Positions 1-11,160 of a stretch of 64,000 bases of DNA are shown here, one piece after another. The notes beneath the pieces are model-generated. The model searched no databases. It had not been told where the DNA came from and worked only from the letters and a program-made list of their open reading frames with translations. Where the stretch lies: contig CATQJL010000223.1 of NCBI GenBank assembly GCA_958299035.1, positions 83,086,255 through 83,150,254 of the forward strand, written 5' to 3'. This DNA comes from Cylicocyclus nassatus. Lineage: Eukaryota; Nematoda; Chromadorea; Rhabditida; Strongylidae. Every line of letters begins with the position of its first letter. The first letter of the stretch is position 1. The position numbers and the translations under genes were made by a program.

Positions 1-31
1 TTCGAGCACAGCGCGGATGGCCCACGAAGAA

Positions 32-393
32 CTCAGACAGTCGAGGGAATACCTCTGGCGAGCAAATGGCGCGAGTCTCCCACTTCGCGCTCTGGAGCGC
101 TCCGGAGCCCTGCCATTTAACCCATTTTGGTGCTCCGGGGCACTCCCAAAACTGGCGCACCTCCGGAGCAGAGATTTGCACGTCCCGGAGAGGGGTCCCA
201 TTCGCCTGCTTGTGACGTCACGGTGAACGAATGGGACTCCTCTCCGGGACGCGCAAATCTCTGCTCCGGAGGTGCGCCAGTCTTGGGAGAGCCCCGGAGC
301 ACCAAAATGGGTGAAATGGCAGGGCTCCGGAGCGCTCCAGAGCGCGAAGTAGCAGACTCGCGCCATTTGCCCGGTACCCTTCGACTGTCTGAG
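32..393. mobile_element. Foldback DNA element with CTCAG...CTGAG ends
   Basis: Both ends are complementary: CTCAGACAGTCGAGGG at the left and the matching CGACTGTCTGAG at the right, and the arms pair along most of the 362 bp. A 2-bp AA duplication flanks it (30-31 and 394-395). The interior is full of CTCCGGAG-type words. Related copies lie at 5102, 15440, 19290 and 27384. No transposase is present, so it is non-autonomous. The superfamily is not recognised. Confidence 0.75.
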
Positions 394-518
394 AATCTAT
401 GAGGAGCAGAGTCAAGCCCGTTTATGAGATCCGCGGCCCTCTTTTACGACCCCCCCCCCTCCCTCCTCCCGAATGCCAGATCACTTTAAAGAATGCCAAG
501 AGACCTTACTTAATTATA
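394..518. other. Unannotated spacer
   Basis: Short spacer between two transposons containing a C-rich run near 450-465. Nothing else recognised. Confidence 0.4.
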
Positions 519-1146
519 TTAGGTTGGCTCGAAAGTTCTTGCGTAATTCAGCTAGTAAGCTCTAGGCGGCATACATGAGTTAGTGTAGGCACTATTTAGT
601 TAACCTCCGTAAGGCTGCTTTCCCTCCCCTGCCCACCGGGATGGTGGTGGCCGGATGGTGGGGGTGATGCGGAGGTTTGGTGAGCGGGTATGCTGATGGC
701 CCCCTACCAGTGTACCCGTCTGGGTATGTCGGCGGGGGCTGCCGGCGTATCCGTTTGCCGAGCTTCTGCTCCCGCTCCCACTGTTGGGCCACTTTCATGT
801 CTGTTGGCTGGCGAGGGTAAGCGGATATACGAATTCTTTGGTCTAGAAATTACACTACTCGGTAGTATGTCCTTTCAGCTTATTTCTGGACCCACCCATA
901 TGTTGTAGCTTTATGTGCTGGTCAGAAAAAGATATTCGGTGGTTTTTTTTGTTTCGTTTTGTGTTTACTACTTCATTTTCATTGCGGCTCTCCTTAGTAT
1001 CCTCATGTTAGCTGTTTTGTTGCATTGTTAGCACGCCGAAGTGCGTATGAATAAATAAAATAGAACAAGATTGTGAATTTAGGTTTAGTCATTGAAAAGT
1101 TATTGAATTTTGTTTGAATTACGCAAGAACTTTCGAGCCAACCTAA
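519..1146. mobile_element. Mariner-type MITE with a GC-rich core
   Basis: The inverted ends begin TTAGGTTGGCTCGAAAG and mirror at 1117-1146, with TA duplications at 517-518 and 1147-1148, as in Tc1/mariner elements. It is 628 bp and has no transposase. The core (about 592-835) is much more GC-rich than the ends. On the minus strand it contains a 68-codon Pro/Arg-rich open frame (592-798) that does not look like mariner transposase; it may be captured sequence or chance. Confidence 0.8.
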
Positions 1147-1200
1147 TATGTCAGAGGAAGAGGAATTGTACTTACAAATTGGGAGATAGTGTAAGTAAAA

Positions 1201-1248
1201 TGCTCAAAAACCTCCCTACACAATTTTGTGTAGGGAGGTTTTTGAGCA
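1201..1248. repeat. Perfect 23-bp inverted repeat with 2-nt spacer
   Basis: TGCTCAAAAACCTCCCTACA and the rest of a 23-base arm are followed after two bases by the exact reverse complement. A transcript would fold to a perfect hairpin. No host gene or transposon ends were recognised around it. Confidence 0.85.
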
Positions 1249-1890
1249 CACATGTTGCCACAGTTTAAGTCATAAGGTTCCGTAGCGACTCTGCATCTCA
1301 GCCTTGAACGGGCATCTCAGTCTTGGCGGGAACTGTTCAACCCATCCAAATGCAAGCATGAGACTTTGGGAAACACTTGTTATCGCCGAATTCAGTTTTT
1401 GCTGCTGCTTTGGCACGCGCTGGTACCAAAGGTTGAGCAAAAAAAGTTACAGAATTGAGTTTCTGATTTGCATGTCATAGCCGCAACAAAATACAATCAG
1501 CGTGTCTGTGGCTATCTTATCACATCATCAAAGCAATTCTATTTTGCAATTTTCCTCTAATGAAATACCTTCTGATATAGGAAGGGATTCACAGAAAAGC
1601 TGCAGCACCTTTACGATCGTAATTTCATTGTAAGTAATACAGTTGCAATCATGGACCATCTCCCATTCCGCGATTACTGCAGACCATCAACAAAGGATAC
1701 CATTCATCGTATATCTCTCTTCTGTCAACCAATTAGTTTTGATTAAATAGTTGATTAGTTTTCATATTTCAAAATTTCAAAATTTCCTAAGCCCTCTCGG
1801 GCACCTCCTCCCGAGAATGGATCGCGAGATTTTTGAAAGCTACTCGTATAATTTATAAAATTGTGCAAGCGACTTGTTTATACTTGTAAA
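1249..1890. other. No recognised feature
   Basis: About 640 bp of AT-leaning sequence without a convincing open frame, repeat or RNA signature. Confidence 0.4.
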
Positions 1891-2191
1891 TCTTATATCT
1901 AAAGCTGAATGTCTGTTTGTCTGTCTGTCTGTATGTATGTATGTCTGTGTGTACGTATGTTCCGAATAGAAAATTCCATTTCTGAACCGATCCGAACCAA
2001 ACTGGGCACACATACACTTCGGGCCCCGGCGGGTGTCATAGGCTACTTTTCGTCGTCGATCGATATCGATTTTATCGATTTTTTGCAAAATTTGAGCTAC
2101 GGGGCTGGGAGTTGGTACAGGGGGGTAATCGAGCATGCTGATTACGAATAAAATAATGACAGGGCCGGGCGGAGCCGGGTAAGCCATCTAG
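1891..2191 (+). mobile_element. Helitron, family H1, short complete copy
   Basis: Starts TCTTATATCTAAAGCTGAAT after an A and ends GCCATCTAG before a T, fitting Helitron insertion between A and T with TC...CTRR ends. A GC-rich inverted motif (GGGCGGAGCCGGG) lies just before the 3' end. The 5' part carries CTGT/ATGT repeats, the middle has ATCGAT repeats. It is 301 bp with no RepHel gene, so non-autonomous. Other copies are at 4730, 5097/11482, 17548, 45500 and 46110. Confidence 0.8.
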
Positions 2192-3451
2192 TAATTAATA
2201 TAACATTCAAAAATTTTCAAAAATTCAATTCAGCCTTGTGAAAAAATACGCCTCCTTTTCCTAAAATCATGGGGTTATGGGCCCGCAAAAATTTCAGGGC
2301 ATAAAAGCGGTCGACACAAACCTGAAGCTTCCGTGCGTGCGGCAAATAGTCAAGGTGCCATCAAAGCGGCAGGCAGTTTACCGGCTGGCAATACATTTGC
2401 TCGAGCACGCGATCAACAATGTGTCCGTCTGATCGGTCGGCAATACCGGTCGTCTTGTAAGCAGCCAACAGTGACCTTTGTCGTCTCCCCATAATCCTCA
2501 TACATTGTGAGTACAAACTGTACTTGCGTGGGATACAACGCAGTGTCTTGGCTGCCCTTAGCGATGTCAGTGGAATGATCAACAGTCCTTGACCAGCAAG
2601 GCTCGGTTGAGTATGTGACAGTTTATGATTTAGTTATCAAAAGTGACGCGGGCTTCCTTATATAGGGTTTGGACACTGTTGCAGAATTGTCCCCAGAATG
2701 TGAACAGGACTAAGATAATTCAAATAAAATTGGTTGAGATATCTAATTTAAGATATTCAATTCCAACAGCAAGCGAGCGGGCGACCTTCGCCGCACAAGT
2801 GGCGAGTATTATTAACCGTGCGCGCCACGTCGCCTGTACGATGGGCTTTTGACGACCGTACAACTGCACACACCGACGATATTTGAAAGGTCTTTGCTGG
2901 CCGCCCATACGGCGCGAGCTCGTGAGGTTAAACGGCTCGGCAGATTTCCAACTTCGGGGTTTTGGCAGATTTGGGGCTATTCCGGCTTCCGAAACCACGA
3001 CATGAACTCCCCTTAGCGCGAAAATGGGGAAAACCCCGTCTTTTGATACCCCCCCCCCCTTGAGATGGGCGCGGACGAGTGAGCCGTTTTTCTCTGCCGT
3101 CAGAGACACAGAGTAAGGAGGTAGAGAACGCTAGAACAATTGTGCCCTACGAATCTACGAGTGACGGCGCGTTTTCTAGCGGAGAACACACTCGTCCGAA
3201 TAAGGTGTTAGGGGAGCGAAAGGAGGAAGGGGAGCGGCTGTTGGGCCGCCTCCCTGGCTTGCATTTTCGGCGCGCAGTTGTTGTTTTGGTTCACTTGAAG
3301 AGCCTCCTATCTATCTGCGTCAAAATCTGAGGTAGTTTCATTCTGCCGAGACGCTGCCTTTAATACGGTGCTGGGGTTCAGTTACGGAGCGAATATCTCA
3401 TTCGAACTGTCTGGAAGGAGTTATGAGCGTCTAGATGTGCGATTGTAAAGT
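2192..3451. other. No recognised feature
   Basis: About 1.26 kb with small open frames in several phases, none with recognisable domains or supporting splice sites. A CG-rich patch lies near 2880-3060. I could not assign it. Confidence 0.35.
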
Positions 3452-3459
3452 GTTCTGAG

Positions 3460-3690
3460 CAGGGCTCGGCGCAGGTGGCTTACAAGCAAGCTGGATATCG
3501 TTTTTGGGACAAAAAGCAAAAGGGGTTTCGTTTTTGTGGCCGAAAAGACAAAGCTTGCGACTTTTTTTTAGTCGACGTTTCGTTTTTTTGGAGAATTTTT
3601 AGGGTCAAAGGGTACTTCGTAAAAATTCCCAAAAGTCAAGTGGGACTTCGTTTTTTGCATTTTTATCTAGCCACCTCGTGCAGAGCCCTG
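3460..3690. mobile_element. hAT-type MITE, copy 1
   Basis: A 231-bp element with ends CAGGGCTCGGC / GCAGAGCCCTG, flanked by a perfect 8-bp duplication GTTCTGAG (3452-3459 and 3691-3698). The CAGGG start and 8-bp duplication are hAT hallmarks. The interior has repeated TTCGTTTTT motifs shared with the large hAT element at 5582-11462. It is non-coding. Confidence 0.9.
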
Positions 3691-4048
3691 GTTCTGAGGC
3701 GCATGTTCCACGAAATACGTTTTAAAAACAGTTTAGGTTTTTAGTGAATGTGCTTTTTCCCTGTAATCAAATTAACCACAGCCACTGTAAATCCGCGCTA
3801 TCAGGCTGCTTTCAAACATATTCGTCAAAACACGAAGATCTCTCGTATTTGAACACTCATAATTCCTTTTAGATAGTCGCTCGGCAGGTAATAAACCCAT
3901 ATTTGAAACCAGCGTTTTAAGATAAATCCGATGATATACAGCTTCTTTGGAATGGCTGGGTTAGGTTCTGGCCATTTCCTCGTACTCAAAATTACTGTCC
4001 ATGTGAGACCCCATATGTACAGATTTGCCTGAACGCTGCAATGAAAGA

Positions 4049-4290
4049 CAGGGCTCGGCAGGTGGCTTACAAGCAAGCTAGATATCGTCTTTGGGACAAA
4101 AAGCAAAAGGGGTTTCGTTTTTGTGACTGAAAAAACAAAGCTTGCAGCTCTTTTTTTAGTCGACGTTTCGTTTTTCGGAGATTTTTTAGGGATTATGGTC
4201 AGGGTCAAAGGGAACCTCGTAGAAATTGGCAAAAGTCAAGGGGAACTTCGTTTGTTGCATTTTCAACTAGCCACCTCGTGCCGAGCCCTG
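4049..4290. mobile_element. hAT-type MITE, copy 2
   Basis: A 242-bp copy of the same family as 3460-3690, with ends CAGGGCTCGGC / GCCGAGCCCTG and a perfect 8-bp duplication ATGAAAGA (4041-4048 and 4291-4298). The different duplication shows an independent insertion in the same orientation 359 bp away. Intact duplications suggest recent movement. Confidence 0.9.
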
Positions 4291-4729
4291 ATGAAAGAAA
4301 AGAAATTGGACTCGAAGCCAGAAAAGGAAAAAAGTGTATGTCTCTATTTGCAGTAACTATAGGAGTAGAGGTCTACATGATCTTCAGCCACTGCGTGTGA
4401 TGTGAATAAATGACTAATGACTTTATATCAGGTCGGTCCTGCCCGTGCCGTTTTTCGGACCTATCTCAAAACCGTTCAGAATGATGATAGGCAAATGCTT
4501 CAAACAGTAATGCAGAAAATCTTCCTCTTTCTAGCGGTGTCTCTTTGTTAGCTCGATTTTCTTTCTAAGGGAAGTCCATTTGATCGAAATGACTTTTTTA
4601 TGTTCGGAAATAGCTTAGATTGTGACGTGGCCAATTGCGCGCGCAAAATGCCAGCAATACTGACGTGGCTATGTGTTCACGCGCAAATTACACCGTATTT
4701 CATCTTCTGTGCAAGCACACTATATTAAG
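4291..4729. other. No recognised feature
   Basis: About 440 bp without recognisable coding sequence, repeat ends or RNA signals. Confidence 0.35.
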
Positions 4730-4988
4730 CGGAAAATCTACTTGACTGTACATATGCTCCGCATAGAAATTTATAATTTTGGACCGATCTGGACCAAATT
4801 TGGCACACATACATTTTGAGAGGGGATAGGCGGTGTCGTAGGCTACCTTTCGTCATTGATCGATATTTATTTTATCGAATTCTATCGATTTCTTTATAAA
4901 ATTTCACCTATGAGTAGGCAGAGGGGTGCGCTGATTACGAAAGTAATACTGACAGGGTTGGGCGGAGGCGGATTGGCCAGGTAGTCAC
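4730..4988 (+). mobile_element. Old, diverged Helitron H1 copy
   Basis: Aligns by eye to the H1 Helitrons: the GACCGATCTGGACCAAATTT stretch, ATCGAT repeats, then GACAGGGTTGGGCGGAGG and a terminal GGTAGT. Many substitutions separate it from the near-identical younger copies. The exact 5' end is not clear. Confidence 0.6.
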
Positions 4989-5066
4989 TGCTAAAAAGAG
5001 GAAGAAATTCTTCATGGAACACTGTTCAGCATTTGGTTCACTCCTAAGAACAATTCTAAGATAGGT
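4989..5066 (-). CDS. Possible further exon of host gene B
   Basis: On the minus strand a 78-bp open stretch (26 codons) lies between an AG acceptor (after TTTTTGAG) and a GTGACT donor. It starts in phase 0, matching the donor phase of the exon ending at 11797. It is bounded by an H1 Helitron on each side. The acceptor lacks a strong pyrimidine tract and there is no family match, so this is weak. Confidence 0.22.
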
Positions 5067-5362
5067 CTCAAAAACGGCTTTTGGAGCGACTTAGTATCTT
5101 ACTCAGACAATCGACCGGACCCCTCCGCCGGACAGTCCGAAACTGCCAGAGTCGCGCCGGACCCAGTTGACCAATGAGAGAAAGGCAAATGGGCGATCCG
5201 TCGCGGTGACATCACTGGCAGGCAAGTGGGAGGCTTCTCCGGCCCTGCTGCAAAGGTACGCCATTTCTCCGGCGCGACTCTGCCAGATTTGGCGGACTCG
5301 CGCCGGAGAAATTTGCCCGGCGCGAGTCCGCCAGATTTGAAAGAGCCGCGCCGGAGAAAATC

Positions 5363-5507
5363 GGAGGTATCCGGAGCAGAAAATGGGAGGTATCCGGAGC
5401 AGAAAATGGGAGGTATCCGGAACAGAAAATGGGAGGTATCCGGAGCAGAAAATGGGAGGTCTCCGGAGCAGAAATGGGAGGTCTCCGGAGCAGAAATGGG
5501 AGGGCTC
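5363..5507 (+). repeat. Tandem 22-23-bp repeat within foldback element
   Basis: About six units of GGAGGTATCCGGAGCAGAAA plus ATG, mostly 23 bp, shortening to 22 bp and changing TATCC to CTCC at the end. The unit contains the CTCCGGAG word found throughout this foldback family. It keeps several frames open, which explains the overlapping long open frames here; I do not regard them as genes. Confidence 0.85.
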
Positions 5508-6251
5508 CGCCGGACAAATGGGAGACCCACCGCTGGGGAAACGCCGCGACCCTGCCATTTCTCCGGCGGAGGGGTCCTATCCAGGGCCCGGCACGCGTTG
5601 GTTTGAGGTCAAACTGGACTTCGTTTTTGAGTGTGAAAGCAAAGGGGACTTCGTTTTTATGGGGTTCTGGAGGAAGCGCCAAAAAAACACGACGAACATG
5701 TCAGGTTTCACGAGTTGAACGTGTTCTTTCGCAAGCGCGCGAATTTCAAATGCAAGACCAAAACAAACAAATGACTTGTTTACAACGCACAAACAACCTT
5801 ATGACCCCAAATTTGGGCTATGTGCATACAATATTACTCCAAACTATGTTATGTAAAGAGTTCCAAAAACTTATGTGTCTGAATATTCGTTCCGGATTTG
5901 TTGGTTTCAAAACCAACCACCGAACCAACTGGGTTGGTTCGGAGCATAAATTTCGGAGAGTTCACATAAGTTTTGGACCTTTTTGATTTGGACGATTAAA
6001 ACGCTTGAAAATCTATTATATGGTGAAGAGAGCAAATCAAACCATGGCCTCTGCTCTTTTTACGAGCCAAATATAGTATGAAAATAGAGGCTTTGATAGA
6101 TATGACGCTCCAATCACATGTGTGTCAGGGCGCCCTTTGAAGTGGCGCCGATTGCATCGTTTCATTTTTTTGTCTCGTCCTGTGCTCATCTTCGTCTTTT
6201 TATCTTTCTGTCTCTTTTCTTTTTCGTTGTTTTAATTTCCTTTCGTTACAG

Positions 6252-6322
6252 GATATGCCAGCGGTGAACGTGAAACAAATGAAGGGCAAGAACCACGGAC
6301 GGGACGCCGAGAGCCAGCCAAG
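6252..6322 (+). other. Exon-like segment inside the hAT element
   Basis: A long pyrimidine tract ending TTTCGTTACAG precedes 71 bp rich in GC that end CAGCCAAG before a GTGGGT donor. Two of three frames are open and encode charged, Lys/Arg/Glu-rich peptides. It could be a remnant exon of the element's own transposase or a captured host exon. No domain is recognisable in 23 codons. Confidence 0.4.
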
Positions 6323-6469
6323 GTGGGTTTTTGGTTCCAAACATTATTATGATTGATTTACGAGATTCGATTCATTTATTTTTATTGATCAATTTATATC
6401 CTTCTTTCGTTTTAACAAATTAAGTTGATGAAAATCTAGCTTAGCTTGCTATTCCAAAGTGGCCGGCAG

Positions 6470-6725
6470 AATTTACGCGATTTGCGATTCGCGATTGAAC
6501 GCGACATGAAAACTGTAACAATATCATTGCATGCCGATCTTCTTGCATTTCGGTTGTGATAGTTTTCCAACATGACTAATCGTGACTAACTATCACAACC
6601 GAGATACAAGAAGATCGGCGTGCAATGAACTCGTAATACTTGTTTGTAGCGGTTGAATTGCGATCAAATCGCGTGAAGTCTGCGCGAGGCCTTGAGGGCC
6701 GGGCATACTTCACGCGATTTTGCAA
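6470..6725. repeat. Foldback element with 35-bp inner palindrome
   Basis: An inner pair at about 6525-6560 and 6592-6628 is complementary (GCCGATCTTCTTGCATTTCG against CGAGATACAAGAAGATCGGC). Outer arms contain ACGCGAT words. It shares GGGCCGGGCATACTTCACGCG with the element at 20252-20616, so it is a relative of that family. Exact termini uncertain. Confidence 0.55.
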
Positions 6726-6999
6726 CCAACTGTCCATAACTCACTAAGCACATTTTGAATGTACAGGAGGTGGGGCATTTCACAATCCGTGTAAGTTATA
6801 CACACAAAAGTGAGTTGAATTTGCGATGGATGCGCGATGGTAAATCGTTGGCTCTGCCCGGAGGAGCTCCCCCCTCCCCCTCGCCTATATGCTTTGATTG
6901 TCCATTGCTTTTGAGACAGCTGGCTCCATTAGTCCACTCAAATCCAGCTCCATTACTTTCAGTTTAGGTCACATGCAGTGTTTTCGTTCCAATGCAGAG

Positions 7000-7599
7000 T
7001 TTATGAGGTTACGCATAAAAATAAGTGTGAGAATAATATTGTGAAAATGTCTAGTTGCCAAAAAAACCTGGAAAATTTTGCCGCAATGGAATTTTTTTTA
7101 CTTCAGCTGCTGTTTAAGTTATTTAGTTGTAGATTTCGTAAAGATCATCGCCTTTTTTTCGTCGAGTACATTCAAACTTTGTACTTTCATTTTGCAAGTT
7201 TCTTTGTATCACTCTGATTATAAAATGTTAACCGAGAGTAATTTACTGCTTGAAAAAAAAACTTCCTACAAATTTTTGGTTTCTTCAAAGTTGTTATGGT
7301 AAGAACTGTTCGCGAAGAAGTTGCCATGAAGTTGCTGAAGTTGCTACGATAGTGCTAGAGTTGCAAAGACTTATTGTGGTGGTGCTACACTTGCTCAACT
7401 CTATGGTTGCTTGCGCAATTGATAGTGCTAAAACAGTTCCTGCTGTAACCTTGTCATAGTCGCTGCAACTCCAAGAAACGATTAGCAACTTTTTTATGTT
7501 GCTGCATTTCACAGCGCGATCGTGATCGAGTGTCTGCCAAGTTGCGTAATAGTTTTATTCTCTGTTACGGTATATCACTACTGTGATGTACTGTCATTA
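7000..7599. other. No recognised feature
   Basis: Interior of the hAT element. Open frames here are short and low-complexity (TTG/GCT-rich). No transposase motif seen. Confidence 0.35.
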
Positions 7600-7818
7600 A
7601 GGCGCCCGCCACACTTGATCCGCTTGATCCGCTTCGTGCAAAACGCGCATAAGCAGTTTGTCATTTGGCGTCGCGTACAGCCAAATTGCGTAACCATATG
7701 AAATTCCTTTTTACCTACGCGACGCCAAGTTACAAACTGCTTATGCGCGCGTTTTGTACGAAGCGCATCAAGTGGATTAAGCGGATCAAGAGGATCAAGT
7801 ATGGCGGGTGCCTGAGAG
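7600..7818. repeat. Foldback (inverted repeat) element
   Basis: Left arm AGGCGCCCGCCACACTTGAT and right arm ATCAAGTATGGCGGGTGCCT are complementary. Pairing continues inward through the AAACGCGCATAAGCAGTTTG block on the left and its counterpart on the right. The right arm has an extra tandem of about 9-bp GATCAAG-type repeats. Non-coding. Confidence 0.7.
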
Positions 7819-8586
7819 ATACTGTCACCATTGTTAACACGTTTCGGACCGGTGCTGCACATGGTGCAGCACCCTGCTTTGAAGGATCTTTTTCTTTTTT
7901 TCTTTTGATTCTTGTTCCTATCTTTCAGGAAAGCATAGAAGTTCTTCACAAACGGCAGAATTTAATCACTTCGAACTTCGGGTATGGAACTTATCCGACA
8001 GGCTGATTATAGATGTAGCACAAATTCTACGAAATAAGGTCACTTTGTTGGCTAATGGCTGGAAATGCAACATTTATACTAGAAATTGCGGCTAAGATGC
8101 TGATCTTATCGAAATAATTTTATGAAGTGGTAAGTTGTAGGCACGAAAATTCGTTTTGTAAGTAATTTCTTTCACAATCAATGTCAGATTTGTCACGAAG
8201 TCATGCGCCGTTTCTATTGAGATGAGTCATTCAAGTTTCGATAGGAAATCAAATGACACCGCATGAGGCTGCTACCACATCTCAGACCAAATCTAGTGTT
8301 TACATCTGGATAAGTCTGCGGGTAAGAGGCTTTATAATAAAGTTAAAAACGCTGTTTCTTTATTATAGAGATCCCAACTACATTTGCTGCGTCTAACCAG
8401 CCGAGAGGGACACGGTTTTTCCTGTCTTTTGCAGATTTTGTATCTCTTTGTATCACGATTGAGGTCCATGATTTCCTGTCGTGACGGTGTCGTTAAGTCA
8501 CGAATAAATGCAGATTCATGAACACGAGCATATTTGCTGCTGAATTTAAGTCGCGATGCGGTTACGAGTTTTTGTTTACTTATGTA

Positions 8587-9968
8587 TCAAGACCTTATAA
8601 TAACGGGCTAAGATTGTTTACGTGTTTTTGTGTGTGTGTGTCCGTCTGTCACGAAATTCGTAGAGCGTGTTCCAGCCACCGTCCTGAGCCCAAATTTTGC
8701 ACAGTGCACGCTACCAGCGTGAAAGTCCAATGTACAAAATCACGAGCGGATCCGCTGAGTGGATCCCTCAGAAATTGCGCGCCAAACGGATCCATCTGGC
8801 TTCTATCCCGCAAAATGAGGTCCGTATCACCACTTTTTGCAGAGTCGTGGATCTGTTTGGTAAGCAAGTGTGCAAGCGATAGACTTTAGTTTGAAAAAGT
8901 GGGCAAACGTTTACTACAGGGTGTCCCAAAAGTATGTATCGAACGTTTGATCGTTAATATCTCTCTTCCCAAGAAGTCTTTTGCCTTGCTTTAGGTACCG
9001 TTTTGTAGAGCTGGCTTCAACTTAGATTTGCATTATAGAACGAATCACCCATCTCTCTTCATTACTGTAGGATTACGGTAGAAACTTCAAAGAGGGTTTT
9101 AAGCAATGAAAGGCCATATTTTGCCCCAGAAAGGCAACAAAACAGCCTGAAAACTTTTACACCAGGCTAATTAGAGTTGCTGATTATAACTGTAAAGTTC
9201 CCAATTTATTATGATGCTTCATTGAAGAGTTATGCCAGGTAAGAGGTAGCGGCCATTTTTTCAATGTTCCTAAAAAGTGCTTTTACACCAATTAGAAGGC
9301 TTTGTACTCTTGTGAATAGTTGAGTATTGAACTCAGCGCCTATAAAAACCCCAATACACAAGTTTTCACCTTTTTTTGAAAAATTTTGAAACGCCAGCTT
9401 TTTCCACTTTGACACCATATGCTTCAAGTTTCTACCGTAATCCTACAGTATTGAAGAGAGTTGTGTGATTCGTTCTATAACACAAATCTAAGTTGAAGCC
9501 AGCTCTACAAAACGGAACCTAAAGCAAGGCAAAAGACTTCTTGGGAAGAGAGATATTAACGATCAAACGTTCGATACATACTTTTGGGACACCCTGTATA
9601 TGACGAAAACGGCGCCAAAAAGAATTGGTTGCGTAAATGGTCAATTTGCCAAGGTTCTAGCCAAGCATTTGAGAAGATTTTTGCACAGAGATGTAGCTCA
9701 CGGTGAGGATTGCCTTTCTGGCGACTACCAAGCTATGACAAATTCAAAAACCTATTCAAATTTGCCTTTGTCTTCCTGCGAAAAGTTTAATCCACGCGAA
9801 ATCACCGATCTAACGTGTAAAAGCTTTCTAAATGAGTAGTTGTTTACATTTTATTCGTGGTAGCTGGCATAGCGCTGTGAGTTCCAGTGCCACGATTTTA
9901 CGAGAATGAGTAAGGCATATAGATGGTAGAGCCAGTGCGAGCCTCTGCGAGGCAGAGGTGGCGCACTG
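8587..9968 (+). mobile_element. Helitron, family H2, copy 1 (interrupted)
   Basis: Begins TCAAGACCTTATAATAACGG after an A, continues with a short TG run and TCCGTCTGTCACGAAATTCG, and ends with the two-tier hairpin around CAGTGCGAGCCTCTGCGAGG and CACTG. A mariner MITE interrupts it at 8917-9596. Matching copies are at 24305-25391 and 26269-26937. The last G before the target T is lost. No RepHel gene. Confidence 0.75.
8917..9596. mobile_element. Mariner-type MITE (CAGGGTGTCCC ends)
   Basis: A 680-bp near-palindrome with ends CAGGGTGTCCCAAAAGTATG and the mirror image, flanked by TA (8915-8916 and 9597-9598). Arms match for well over 100 bp. A relative with diverged arms lies at 57503-58197. 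It inserted into Helitron H2 copy 1; sequences flanking the two ends are contiguous in the other H2 copies. Confidence 0.9.
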
Positions 9969-11123
9969 TTTTTCAAAAACCAGGAAGGCAGAAGTAATAG
10001 ACTAATGCTAACCTTTGCGAAGGGGGTTCCACTCAAAATATGTTTTGGGAGCACAAGCAGAGATTGAAAACTTACAACTTAGAAATGGTCAGAAAACCTG
10101 CTTTCGTTTGGAAACTACGCCAAATATAGAAGTGATTATTAAGGTTCTACTTAAGCTGTTAGAAACTTTTTTCAAAACAAGGCTCAGGTTCAAAACGCTA
10201 CAAATGTACGTTAATAATTTTCAAATTAAAAAAATCAAATAATAGAATTTTTACTCCAGGAATCACTTATCGTCAGTACACAAGATTTTTTGCCATTTAA
10301 AGTGAGCACACGGGAGCCTATGAGCTGTACTAAACCGGAATTCTCATACACAAGGTGCAAAGTATGTTATAGAAGTTTAGACTTTCATACACACGTTTGC
10401 AGGGGTTCCTCATATCAAAAGCAATGAGTGCAAGCTTACTGCCAGCATTAGCAAGCTAAGATGTTGCGAAAAGTTTCGTTGTTCGAAGATGTTACTGCTG
10501 AAGACATTTCCACATGTGATCAAGTGATAAAGAAGCTTGCGAGACTTTTCGAAATCCCCGTACTCAGGACACAAACAGCAAATATTTGCCAAAATGGCTT
10601 ATGTCAGGTTGAAGTGAAAAAAATAGTGGGAAAGCCCTAAATCAGATTTTTTACGAAATGTGTCTTCACTATCATTCTGGAGTAGTTAGTTTGCATCTGA
10701 TAGTGAATGTTATGGACGTAGCATGATTGGCACCTGTCAAACGCTTTGCTCATATTTTTGCGATGTACTAAGCAGATCTTTTGTAATTTCGTGAATGAGC
10801 TACGTAGTCAATTACCAAATTTATTTCGAAGAAATATATGTCAGTTAGTTACTCAAGAAGAATAAACTTCTTGAATTTAGTAATTTTGTCCGAATCATCA
10901 ACAAAGTAATCAGTACAGAATTTATGTTTTCAAAAAAGAGCTATGCAAGTGAAACTCAGAAGGTTAAATTATATATTTGCACTTTCTGCTGATAGCGCAT
11001 CCATGGGTAACTTATCCGAACAAATTTATATGGAGCGTCTCAACTTTGTCAATTTAAAGAGGTATTCCTCTGAAATTTCATAATGGGGTTTGTCAGAACT
11101 TCTTAATACATACTACAAACCCA
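9969..11123. other. No recognised feature
   Basis: AT-rich interior of the hAT element. Short open frames (for example 10015-10242) show no recognisable domain. Confidence 0.35.
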
Positions 11124-11160
11124 AGTCTGAGAGTCCGGCGAAGCCGGACGATCAGACTGG
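11124..11160 (+). repeat. Two-tier hairpin ending CTGG before T (Helitron-type end)
   Basis: AGTCTGA / TCAGACT form an outer stem and GTCCGGC / GCCGGAC an inner stem around a GAA loop, followed by GG and a T. The architecture matches the H2 Helitron 3' ends but with unrelated stem sequence. The cognate 5' end was not found. Confidence 0.6.

Noticed and set aside
1909..2151. Repeated frames beginning MSVCLSVC in many places
   Set aside because: They are the CTGT/ATGT repeat at the Helitron H1 5' end, present in each copy.
5099..5986. Six overlapping frames of 110-185 codons on both strands
   Set aside because: All arise from the 23-bp tandem repeat and GC-rich foldback arms, which avoid stops in several frames.
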